Shown here: in pieces, positions 1 to 6,753 of the stretch
Layout: the number at the start of each line of letters is the position of its first letter
Numbering within the stretch: the first letter of the stretch is position 1
DNA from: Draconibacterium orientale
Lineage (GTDB): Bacteria; Bacteroidota; Bacteroidia; Bacteroidales; JAADGE01
NCBI GenBank assembly: GCA_020718265.1
Contig: DYSM01000052.1
Location: 1 to 12,858, forward strand
Reading direction: 5' to 3'
DNA length: 12,858 nucleotides
Translations under genes and position numbers: made by a program
The notes under the pieces: generated by a model
What the model was told of the DNA's origin: nothing
Seen by the model: only the letters and a program-made list of their open reading frames with translations
Databases searched by the model: none

Positions 1-1138
1 TATTTACAGTTCGGAAGGAACTGATTTGAAAAAATGGTATAATCCGGAGTGGAAATCGTTTGATAATGTGAAAGATAACACATCCGATGTCGAAGATTTA
101 CGTCGCGCTTTGGAGGAATCCGTGCATCGTCATTTGATGTCAGACGTGCCGTAAGGCGTGTTGCTTTCGGGCGGTTTGGATTCTTCGATAATTTCGGCGG
201 TAGCAAAAAAATATTCGGCACGTCGTATTGAATCCAACGATATGAAAGACGCGTGGTGGCCCCGTTTGCACTCATTTGCGGTCGGTTTATCCGATTCCAA
301 AGACCTTATTGCGGCTCGAAAAGTTGCCGAACATATTGACTCCGTGCATCACGAAGTTACTTACACAGTTCAGGAAGGTTTGGACGCATTGCGCGATGTG
401 ATTTATCATATTGAAACCTACGATGTTACAACGGTAAGAGCTTCAACACCGATGTTTTTGCCGGCGCGTGTGATAAAATCTATGGGCGTAAAAATGGTTC
501 TGTCCGGCGAAGGTGCTGACGAGATTTTTGGCGGATATTTATACTTTCATAAAGCCCCGAATGCCAAAGAATTTCACGAAGAAACGGTTCGAAAATTGAG
601 CAAATTACACCTTTACGACTGCTTGCGTGCAAACAAATCGCTTGCTGCGTGGGGCGTTGAGGGGCGTGTGCCGTTTTTAGATAAAGAATTTATGGAACTT
701 GCCATGTCGTTGAATCCGAATGATAAAATGGCGGGCAACGGAAAAATGGAAAAACACATTTTGCGTAAAGCGTTTGAAGATTTTCTGCCCGAAAGTGTGG
801 CTTGGCGACAAAAAGAGCAATTTTCAGATGGAGTCGGTTACAGTTGGATTGACAGCTTGAAAGCCATGGTTGAACGCGAAGTGAGCGATGAACAATTGGC
901 ACATGCCGAGTTTCGTTTTCCGGTAAATCCGCCACAAAGCAAGGAAGAATATTATTACAGAAGCATTTTCGATTCGTTCTTCCCCGGCGATGAGTGCGCC
1001 CGCTGTGTGCCGTCGGTAAAATCTATTGCTTGCAGTACGGCAGAGGCATTGGCGTGGGATGCTTCGTTCCAAAACAACGCCGACCCGAGCGGTCGCGCAG
1101 TCGGACTTGTACACGCGGAAGGTTATGATGTGAAATAA
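1..1138 (+). pseudogene. asnB: Asparagine synthetase B (glutamine-hydrolysing), 5'-partial, interrupted by an in-frame TAA
   Basis: AsnB converts aspartate to asparagine in the cytoplasm using ATP and glutamine. The frame is open from base 2 to 151, stops at TAA 152-154, and reopens to the natural TAA at 1136-1138. Joined, the two parts give a continuous match to E. coli-type AsnB: linker, the block HLMSDVP, [stop], GVLLSGGLDSS (PP-loop ATP site), then LSGEGADEIFGGYLYFHKAP, GVEGRVPFLDKEF, KMEKHILRKAF, WRQKEQFSDGVGYSWID and the C-terminal DPSGRAVG. The stop replaces the Tyr that E. coli AsnB has before GVLLSGG, one base away from TAT or TAC. The glutaminase domain lies mostly left of the window. 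A call beginning at GTG 158 would give a synthetase domain without its glutaminase half. The gene converges on the peroxidase gene. AsnB identity is near certain (from memory of the family); whether the stop is real is unresolved. Confidence 0.93.
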
Positions 1139-1204
1139 ACAGTGTTTGTAAGAAAATGTATAAATGTTTGATTTTAAGTAAATTATAGTTTTTTTTAATC
1201 AAAA

Positions 1205-1283
1205 GTTTTCTCATTTAGTGGTCAATCAATTGTCATTCAGTTGTTTTTTTTATTTCAATAGAATTTCTAAAAATATTCAGAAC
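1205..1283 (-). repeat. Dispersed intergenic repeat, copy 1
   Basis: Read on the minus strand, this stretch matches 6489-6565 (plus strand). Shared blocks are GAATATTTTTAGAAATTCT, TTGAAAT, AAAAAACAACTGAATGAC and ACTAAATGA, in the same order. The copies differ by short indels: this one has about 11 extra bases around AATTGATTGAC and lacks about 15 bases present in the other. It lies between asnB and the peroxidase terminator and contains no ORF of note. It may be a non-coding repeat family or the remnant of a mobile element. Confidence 0.6.
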
Positions 1284-1312
1284 AAAATTCTGCTTTAAAT
1301 TGACAAAATAAA

Positions 1313-1345
1313 AACTATGCCAAAGTCTAAAACTTTGGCATAGTT
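1313..1345 (-). terminator. Rho-independent terminator of the cytochrome-c peroxidase gene
   Basis: A perfect 14-bp inverted repeat (AACTATGCCAAAGT with ACTTTGGCATAGTT) is separated by a 5-nt loop. On the minus strand the stem runs straight into a T-rich tract (TTTTTATTTT), 26 nt after the peroxidase stop codon. On the plus strand no T-tract follows, so it fits best as a minus-strand terminator, although the stem could also slow transcription arriving from asnB. Confidence 0.88.
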
Positions 1346-1371
1346 GATAATCAATGAGTTATATTTTTTTA

Positions 1372-2388
1372 TTATTTTGGCAATTCCGGCGATTTTTTGG
1401 TTTCAGCCGCAATATCTCCAGTTAGCGTTTTTAAGAATGTTGCAATTTCTGCTACTTCTGCATCCGTCAAATCTTTTTTCAAACTTTCTTTGCCCATAAT
1501 TTTGACGGCATCTTCCAAAGTAGGTGCGCCTCCGTCGTGAAAATACGGCGATGTTTTTTCAACGTTGCGCAACGATGCGGTTTTAAACATGTACATATCG
1601 ACTGAATCTTTTGTCAAGTCAAATCGACCTTTATCTTTACCGTTATACACAAATTTTTGGAACGAATCGCCGCCAAGTGTTGCACCACGGTGGCAAGCTA
1701 CGCAACCCGTATTCATGAACGTTTCCAAACCTTTCTTTTCGGCATCCGAAAATACGTTTTCGCCGGCAAGATATTTGTCGAATTTCGATGGCGTGAGCAG
1801 CGTGCGTTCAAATGCGCCAATGGCTTTTTTCATATTTGCATACGTTACCGGATCTTTGTCTTCCGCGAAAGCTGCTTTGAATAATTCTACATAACCTTTT
1901 ACTTTTTTCAAACGATCAACGACTGCTTTTTCCGACGGCATGTTCATTTCCACGGGATTCAGCACCGGACCGCCGGCTTGCGCTTCCACGTTCGGCTCGC
2001 TACCATCCCAAAATTGCGTTGTGTGCAACGCTGCGTTGAAAACGGTGGGCGAATTTCGAGTTCCGTTTTTTCCCAAATCGCCTGGCGAAGTTGCCAAGTT
2101 GTCCACACCAAATGTTTCCAAATTATGGCATGTGTTACAACTGTTTTTTCCGTCTTTTGAAAGGCGAGTGTCGAAATACAGCATTTTTCCGAGCGTAATT
2201 TTGGCTTCGGAGAGGATATTCTCCGGGTTTTCAGCTTTTTCGGGCAAAACTGCAAACATTGACAGTGCTTTTTCACGTACAACGTCTTTTTGCTCGGCTA
2301 CGGAATCTTTTGTGTCTTCTTTGGGTTCGCTTGCGCAATTCGCCAGAAACAGCGAAAATGCAGCAACTATGACATACAATTTTTTCAT
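1372..2388 (-). CDS. ccp: Di-haem cytochrome-c peroxidase (CcpA/MauG family) lipoprotein
   Basis: This envelope enzyme should reduce H2O2 to water with electrons from a c-type cytochrome or quinol chain. The product is 338 aa. A signal peptide ends in LFLANC with Cys18 as the likely lipidation site. Two haem-c sites follow: CNTCH at 84-88 and CVACH at 229-233. The family blocks RNSPTVFNAALHTTQFWDG (about 111-129), the GPVLNPVEM segment (141-148), FKTASLRNVEKTSPYFHDGG and the C-terminal TDAEVAEIATFLKTLTG are all present. The ATG at 2388 is chosen over an in-frame start at 2454 because it begins the Lys-rich lipoprotein signal, while the extra 22 codons overlap the promoter and are not signal-like. 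A TAACTTTG promoter lies about 33 nt upstream and a strong terminator downstream, so the gene is probably transcribed alone. Length is normal for the family. Confidence 0.93.
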   Translation of the reverse strand: MKKLYVIVAAFSLFLANCASEPKEDTKDSVAEQKDVVREKALSMFAVLPEKAENPENILSEAKITLGKMLYFDTRLSKDGKNSCNTCHNLETFGVDNLATSPGDLGKNGTRNSPTVFNAALHTTQFWDGSEPNVEAQAGGPVLNPVEMNMPSEKAVVDRLKKVKGYVELFKAAFAEDKDPVTYANMKKAIGAFERTLLTPSKFDKYLAGENVFSDAEKKGLETFMNTGCVACHRGATLGGDSFQKFVYNGKDKGRFDLTKDSVDMYMFKTASLRNVEKTSPYFHDGGAPTLEDAVKIMGKESLKKDLTDAEVAEIATFLKTLTGDIAAETKKSPELPK

Positions 2389-2420
2389 AAAAACGATATT
2401 TTGTGGTTTAAAATAAAGTG

Positions 2421-2428
2421 CAAAGTTA
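2421..2428 (-). promoter_or_regulatory. -7 box of the cytochrome-c peroxidase promoter
   Basis: TAACTTTG on the minus strand matches the Bacteroidota consensus TAnnTTTG. A TTTG (2452-2455) lies 23 nt further upstream, slightly beyond the usual 19-21 nt spacing for the -33 box. The predicted 5' untranslated region before ATG 2388 is about 25 nt. It supports the shorter start for the peroxidase. Confidence 0.6.
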
Positions 2429-2462
2429 TGAAATTTATAACACGAAAATGCCAAAAATAAAG

Positions 2463-3896
2463 TTAAAACGGAGCCGAAATATGAAAGAAAAAATGCTTTT
2501 CACCTAAATGATTGACCGAAAAGTCGAAGCGTAAAAGTTTGTCGTAATAACTCAAAAAATTTAGACTGAAACCGCCGCTGTACAAAGCCGTGTTTGAAAG
2601 TGTATTTGTTTGATTGTAAGTAATATCTGAATTTTTCACATACGCGATATCGACAAATGCGCTAAGATAAATTGTTAAATGTACTTTGCTGAATTTTTCA
2701 AACGGAATGTAAGGAATTGTAAACACGGTTTTGGGCAAAAGTTCAAAATTTAAGTTATTGTTGCACAACGCAAAGTCCTCACCGTAAACAACATAGTATT
2801 CGTAACCGCGTATATTAAATTCTGTTCCCAGTGCATCTTTCAGGTAAAAAGGTTGTTCGCCTCCAAATGATTTTTTTAAAACAAGTTGGTTACCGAGACT
2901 GAATTTCTTTCCAAATCTGTGATAATTAGAAACTTGCGGGCGAATCAATAAAAAAGAGATGTTGCTTTTCGGAAAAAAAACAAGTCCGGTGTGTTGGGCA
3001 AATAAACGAAACCGATAGCCCGACATCGGAAAAGTTCGAGAATCTCGCACATCTTTGTCGAAAATATATCGCAAATAAACGTATTCCGATTTCAGATTTG
3101 GCGATGTGTAGTAGTTCGGATTTAAGGTCAAAATTGTATCGGAAACCGTGCGGAAATTATACGCTAAACCCAGCGTATGTTGCTCGCCGGGTTGCACTCG
3201 GTGAAAATATTCGCCGGAAATTTCGTGGGCATTCATTACGAAATCGCCTTGCAGTTTCAGTTGTGTATATTTGTCTTTTTCAATGATATATGGCGTTTCA
3301 TTCCGTTTGTAAATTTTAAAAAACAGGCTTGCTCCGTTTTTACGCGCGTCATCAAAATAGATATTTTTGTAAAATAAACTTATCTGTTTATCGTAACCGT
3401 AAACGCCGTAAGCTCCAATATTTTCATTGTGCCCGCGAAAATTATATTTTTCAAATCCGGCACTTAGTTTTATGCGTGTCCAATCTTTTTCTTTCAGCCA
3501 TGCGTTTAAATTTCGGTCGGCATACGTTACATTAAATAACGGAATGAAATACCAGCGTTCAACTACTTCAATATGAATATGTAAGCTGTTTTCAGAAAGA
3601 GTGTCCGTTTTAATATTTACAAAATTGAAAAGCGGTAGTTTTTCTAAGTTTTGTTTGCTTTCCAAAATTAATTTCGGTAACGCATCCTTACAAACGGAAT
3701 CACCTTCGGAGAAACGGATTTCGCGTCGAATAACTTGCTCTTTTGTGGTTTTGTTGCCGCTAAAAGTTAGCTTTGAAATGTATAAGGTATTTGAACAATC
3801 TCCCTTCGTCTGCGCATATAGTGAGCTTAGATTCAAGAAGTTGAAAAAAATAACCAGAAAAAAGATGTATGTTTTGTATAGCAGGTTCTTTTGCAC
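2463..3896 (-). CDS. Omp85/BamA-superfamily outer-membrane protein with one POTRA domain
   Basis: The product (477 aa) is predicted to be an outer-membrane 16-strand-type barrel with one periplasmic POTRA domain. A signal peptide ends near SSLYAQ (about 29). Residues about 38-115 have POTRA features (ISKLTFSGNKTTKEQVIRRE, LPLFNFVNIKT). The rest alternates in barrel style and contains the RGY motif (363-365), equivalent to the conserved Omp85 loop-6 RGF/RGY. The chain ends in Phe, typical of barrel proteins. BamA has five POTRAs and about 800 residues, so this is not BamA but one of the short Omp85 paralogues of Bacteroidota, perhaps for assembly or translocation of a specific substrate. Translation starts at GTG 3894-3896, whose G is the last base of the TAG of the glycosyltransferase gene, so translational coupling is likely. 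The substrate is unknown. Confidence 0.82.
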   Translation of the reverse strand: MQKNLLYKTYIFFLVIFFNFLNLSSLYAQTKGDCSNTLYISKLTFSGNKTTKEQVIRREIRFSEGDSVCKDALPKLILESKQNLEKLPLFNFVNIKTDTLSENSLHIHIEVVERWYFIPLFNVTYADRNLNAWLKEKDWTRIKLSAGFEKYNFRGHNENIGAYGVYGYDKQISLFYKNIYFDDARKNGASLFFKIYKRNETPYIIEKDKYTQLKLQGDFVMNAHEISGEYFHRVQPGEQHTLGLAYNFRTVSDTILTLNPNYYTSPNLKSEYVYLRYIFDKDVRDSRTFPMSGYRFRLFAQHTGLVFFPKSNISFLLIRPQVSNYHRFGKKFSLGNQLVLKKSFGGEQPFYLKDALGTEFNIRGYEYYVVYGEDFALCNNNLNFELLPKTVFTIPYIPFEKFSKVHLTIYLSAFVDIAYVKNSDITYNQTNTLSNTALYSGGFSLNFLSYYDKLLRFDFSVNHLGEKHFFFHISAPF

Positions 3897-4639
3897 TATG
3901 CTTTAAATATTTTTGAATTTCCGATGCCTAATTTAGCAAAAAAATATGAAAATGAAACACTTAACACGCCAAAACCGTATTTTATGCTTCGTATTAGATT
4001 AATTGAAGATGCTTCGTCGAAATATTTTGTCGGGCAAGTGATTTCGGCGATTTCAAATCCTTTGAAAAATATTTGCGCAAGCATTTGATTATCAAATACA
4101 AAATCGTCTGAATTTGCGTTGTAATTTATACTTTCCAAAACTTTGCGAGAAAAAGCGCGGTAACCCGTGTGATATTCAGAGAGTTTTTGATTCATCAAAA
4201 TATTTTGCGAAAAAGTCAATAATCTGTTCGCAACATACTTATACCGAGGCATTCCGCCCTTGCGCGCGCCGCCGCCCAAAATGCGCGAACCAATCACAAC
4301 CGGATAAACATCATTTGCAATCAAATAACACATTGACTGTAAAAGTTTCGGAGTGTATTGATAATCAGGATGTAACATGACAACAATATCAGCGCCGAGT
4401 TCAAGTGCTTTATTGTAACACGATTTTTGGTTTCCGCCGTAGCCGGTATTTTTTTCGTGCCGAATAATGTGTTTGATTCCGATTTGTTCGGCAACCTGCA
4501 CGGTATTATCGCGACTTCTGTCGTCTGTAAGTATCACGAAATCAACAATATCAAACGGAATTTCGTCGTAAGTTTTACCCAACGTTTTTTCCGCGTTGTA
4601 AGCAGGCAGAACTACAGCTATCTTTTTATCGGAAATCAT
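3896..4639 (-). CDS. GT2-family glycosyltransferase (dolichyl/polyprenyl-phosphate mannose synthase-like)
   Basis: This 247-aa cytoplasmic or membrane-peripheral enzyme should move a sugar from a nucleotide donor to a lipid or glycan acceptor. The GT-A fold is clear: VVLPAYNAEKTL (9-20), LTDDRSRD (37-44) in place of the usual VDDGSxD, the segment KNTGYGGNQKSCYNKAL (63-79), and HPDYQY (90-95) at the position of the metal-binding DxD motif. HPDYQY is, from memory, a recognised variant of one GT2 subgroup. There is no C-terminal transmembrane bundle, unlike the longer DPM1/GtrB-like proteins. The ATG overlaps the thioesterase stop as ATGA (4636-4639), and the TAG overlaps the Omp85 start. Donor and acceptor cannot be inferred. 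Confidence 0.87.
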   Translation of the reverse strand: MISDKKIAVVLPAYNAEKTLGKTYDEIPFDIVDFVILTDDRSRDNTVQVAEQIGIKHIIRHEKNTGYGGNQKSCYNKALELGADIVVMLHPDYQYTPKLLQSMCYLIANDVYPVVIGSRILGGGARKGGMPRYKYVANRLLTFSQNILMNQKLSEYHTGYRAFSRKVLESINYNANSDDFVFDNQMLAQIFFKGFEIAEITCPTKYFDEASSINLIRSIKYGFGVLSVSFSYFFAKLGIGNSKIFKA

Positions 4640-5079
4640 TGATTTTCAGTCTTTTGATTTTTAATAGCATATTTTTCAAACTCAGCTTTTATATCTGAAA
4701 GTAAAGCTTCGGGCACGGGTTGAGGGCGCATGGTTTCGGCGTTTACGAAAACCAACGTGGTACTGCCGACATTCAACAAATCGCCGGCTTCGTTAGATAC
4801 CTCATATTCAAAGTCTATGCGCGAACTTGGTAAGGTTTTCAAATAGGTACGAACGGTAAGCAAATCGTCGTAATATGCCGGGCGTATGTATTTGACATTC
4901 AGCGATAAAACAGGCATCATCGTGCCGTTTTCTTCCATTTTGCTGTATGACCAACCGAGCTTCCGAACCATGTCTGTGCGACCGACTTCGTAATAAAGCG
5001 GATAATTTCCGTAATAAACGTAACCCATTTTGTCTGTCTCGCCGTAGCGCACGCGGATTTTGCTTTCTGAAACAATCAT
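4636..5079 (-). CDS. Hotdog-fold acyl-CoA thioesterase (YbgC/FadM-like, 4HBT)
   Basis: The product (147 aa) probably hydrolyses acyl-CoA or acyl-ACP thioesters. The signature RYGETDKMGYVYYGNYPLYY (11-30) is the 4-hydroxybenzoyl-CoA thioesterase motif, with Asp16 as the catalytic residue by family analogy. LNVKYIRPAYYDDLLTVRTY and the later strands complete one hotdog domain, and the length is standard. The gene leads a translationally overlapping trio with the glycosyltransferase and Omp85 genes. YbgC in Proteobacteria travels with tol-pal envelope genes, so an envelope or lipid role here is reasonable but inferred. A clear TATCTTTG promoter sits only about 14 nt before the ATG, predicting a very short leader. 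Confidence 0.9.
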   Translation of the reverse strand: MIVSESKIRVRYGETDKMGYVYYGNYPLYYEVGRTDMVRKLGWSYSKMEENGTMMPVLSLNVKYIRPAYYDDLLTVRTYLKTLPSSRIDFEYEVSNEAGDLLNVGSTTLVFVNAETMRPQPVPEALLSDIKAEFEKYAIKNQKTENQ

Positions 5080-5092
5080 TCTTTTTTTCTTG

Positions 5093-5100
5093 CAAAGATA
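5093..5100 (-). promoter_or_regulatory. -7 box of the thioesterase/glycosyltransferase/Omp85 operon promoter
   Basis: TATCTTTG on the minus strand is an exact match to TAnnTTTG. It lies between lysA and the thioesterase start, so the trio probably has its own transcript. The predicted start of transcription is only about 6-8 nt before the ATG. No convincing -33 TTTG was found at the right distance. Confidence 0.6.
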
Positions 5101-5159
5101 AAATTTCTTGAGGCTTATAAAGTTGAAAAGTCAAAATTTCTTTGTTTTTTTAGCAAAAA

Positions 5160-6323
5160 TCAAGATTTTGACAAATCTTCGGAATAGATAGCCGACACTA
5201 AATTTCGCAAATTAAATTGCGATGCCATGACTTGTCCGTAAGCTACTGCTGTTCTAATTGCAAGTAAATCACCACGTTGAGTAGGAGGTAAGCTCACTGT
5301 TTTGCCAAATACATCCGATGATTCACATATCGGTACCACAACGTCGTAAAATTCCGTTTCGCCTGACGACGAAATATTTTCGATTTTGTGATATGCCTGA
5401 TACAGAGCCGGTCGTATCAAATCTGTCATGCCGGCATCCACAACAGCAAAATTTGTGGTTTGTCCGTGTTTGATGTATAACACTTTGGTTATCAGACTTC
5501 CGCATTGAGCTACAATGGCGCGTCCGAGTTCAAAGTGCAGCGATTGTCCTGCGCGTAAATCCAAAAATTGATGAAATAATTTGAAATAAGCCTTGAAGTA
5601 CGGGAAATCTGTGTTGTCCGGATTTTTGTAGTCCACACCTAAGCCGCCGCCTACATTTATGGTTTTCAGTAAGATACGATTTGAAATAAACCAGTCCTGA
5701 ATTTTATTTACACGAATACACAAACTTTTGAATACATCCAAATCTGTAATTTGAGAGCCTATATGTAAGTGTAAACCAATCAGTTGCAAGTTTTTTAATG
5801 ATTTTAGCAGTTCGGGCAATTTTTCTAAATCGGACATGTTGATGCCAAATTTATTCTCTTCCAAACCGGTTGTAATATAATGGTGTGTCTTGGCATCAAT
5901 ATTCGGATTTAAACGTACGGCAATACGCGCAATTGTGTTGCGTGATTGTGCTAACGCGTTGATTACTTGCATTTCCGGAATGGATTCTACGTTAAACGCG
6001 CCGATTCCGGCATCCAAACCGAGCAGAATTTCTTCGTCCGATTTTCCGACGCCGGCAAACAAGATTTTTACCGGCGGAAAGCCTGTTTCAAGCGCACGTT
6101 TTACTTCGTTTCCGCTCACACAATCTGCTCCAAAGCCTTGTTTTTGAATGATTTGCAAGATATCTCGCTCCGCATTCGCTTTCAGTGCATAATGTACATG
6201 AAAATTGTACGGCGCGGCGGCTTCCGACACTTTTTTCACAGTTTGGCGTAACAGTTCCGTGTCGTAAAAATAAAACGGCGTTTTTATGTTCTTAAATGCT
6301 GATATTTGGTCTGTTGTAAACAT
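5160..6323 (-). CDS. lysA: Diaminopimelate decarboxylase
   Basis: LysA is the cytoplasmic PLP enzyme that decarboxylates meso-diaminopimelate to L-lysine, the last step of the pathway. The 387-aa product is of usual length and has the fold-III motifs in order: HYALKAN (44-50) with Lys48 as the PLP lysine, GADCVSGNEVKRAL, the segment TTGLEENKFGI, LHLHIGSQ, the phosphate-binding GGGLG (225-229), FELGRAIV, VDAGMTDLIRPALYQAYH, and CESSD (333-337), whose Cys and Glu act at the dimer active site (most homologues have CESGD). The ATG at 6323 gives a normal N-terminus. lysC lies upstream on the same strand, but the 430-bp gap holds repeat DNA, so co-transcription is uncertain. A poor -7-like box (CAATTTTG, 6346-6353) could serve lysA. 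Confidence 0.96.
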   Translation of the reverse strand: MFTTDQISAFKNIKTPFYFYDTELLRQTVKKVSEAAAPYNFHVHYALKANAERDILQIIQKQGFGADCVSGNEVKRALETGFPPVKILFAGVGKSDEEILLGLDAGIGAFNVESIPEMQVINALAQSRNTIARIAVRLNPNIDAKTHHYITTGLEENKFGINMSDLEKLPELLKSLKNLQLIGLHLHIGSQITDLDVFKSLCIRVNKIQDWFISNRILLKTINVGGGLGVDYKNPDNTDFPYFKAYFKLFHQFLDLRAGQSLHFELGRAIVAQCGSLITKVLYIKHGQTTNFAVVDAGMTDLIRPALYQAYHKIENISSSGETEFYDVVVPICESSDVFGKTVSLPPTQRGDLLAIRTAVAYGQVMASQFNLRNLVSAIYSEDLSKS

Positions 6324-6488
6324 CTTCTTCTTCGAAATTTCTTTACAAAATTGGAAAATTTATCTTTTTTAAAAATCTTCCAAAAAGTCCTGATTTTTTA
6401 TCTAAATATTAAAATCTAAAGTCAAATATATAATGTGTGTAAGAAAACTCATAACATATTGATATTCTTTACGATATAGCCAAATCTC

Positions 6489-6565
6489 GTTCCGAATATT
6501 TTTAGAAATTCTGTTGAAATTTAATTGAAACGATTAAAAAACAACTGAATGACTACTAAATGACA
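6489..6565 (+). repeat. Dispersed intergenic repeat, copy 2
   Basis: This copy is inverted relative to the one at 1205-1283. It shares GAATATTTTTAGAAATTCT, TTGAAAT, AAAAAACAACTGAATGAC and ACTAAATGA in that order, with indels between blocks. The two lie more than 5 kb apart between unrelated genes, which argues for a genome-wide repeat family. Just inside and past the 3' end, GAATGA and TCATTC could form a small 6-bp stem here. Confidence 0.6.
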
Positions 6566-6614
6566 AATCATTCGACTGAAAAATAGGCTACAACATGCAG
6601 AATTTCAAATACTT

Positions 6615-6736
6615 ACTAGTGTCATGTCAATCTTCAAATGACGCTACATTGTCCTACGGACGAATGCAGGTCAGTAGAGACTTTCCATCGTCCGCTAGGA
6701 CATGGAAACGTCAGAAGAGCTTGACATGACACTAGT
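6615..6736. mobile_element. 122-bp MITE-like element with perfect 16-bp terminal inverted repeats
   Basis: The ends ACTAGTGTCATGTCAA (6615-6630) and TTGACATGACACTAGT (6721-6736) are perfect inverted repeats. Pairing continues inward: TCTTC (6631-6635) with GAAGA (6714-6718), TGACG (6639-6643) with CGTCA (6709-6713), and TGTCCTACGGACGA (6650-6663) with TCGTCCGCTAGGACA (6688-6702, one bulge), leaving a 24-nt loop. There is no ORF. A TA lies symmetrically near each end (6617-6618, 6733-6734), so the true ends could be GTGTCATG...CATGACAC flanked by a TA duplication, as IS630/Tc1-type elements produce. That reading is an inference; no transposase is present. It could be mobilised in trans, or be another class of structured repeat. 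As RNA it would fold into a strong stem between lysC and lysA. Confidence 0.7.
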
Positions 6737-6753
6737 TATCTTACAGATACTGT

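Larger units (their letters stand above)
6324..6753. other. Long lysC-lysA intergenic region made largely of repeat DNA
   Basis: This 430-bp gap has no credible coding sequence on either strand. It contains an AT-rich lysA-proximal part (6324-6488) with no clear feature beyond a weak -7-like box, a dispersed repeat copy (6489-6565), and a MITE-like hairpin element (6615-6736) ending 17 bp from the lysC stop codon. Confidence 0.75.

Noticed and set aside
152..154. Reassignment of TAA to a sense codon (two conserved genes read through TAA).
   Set aside because: The residues expected at the two sites differ (Tyr in AsnB, Glu in LysC), and TAA is the natural end of asnB, the peroxidase, Omp85, TPR, Ig-repeat and thiL genes here.
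1160..1205. TTGATT...AATCAA stem with a T-run after asnB as an intrinsic terminator.
   Set aside because: The 6-bp AT-only stem has a long loop containing the T-run itself, so it is not a convincing terminator.
1940..2416. 158-codon plus-strand ORF opposite the peroxidase gene.
   Set aside because: It runs antisense through both haem-motif regions of a clear cytochrome-c peroxidase, with no recognisable protein features.
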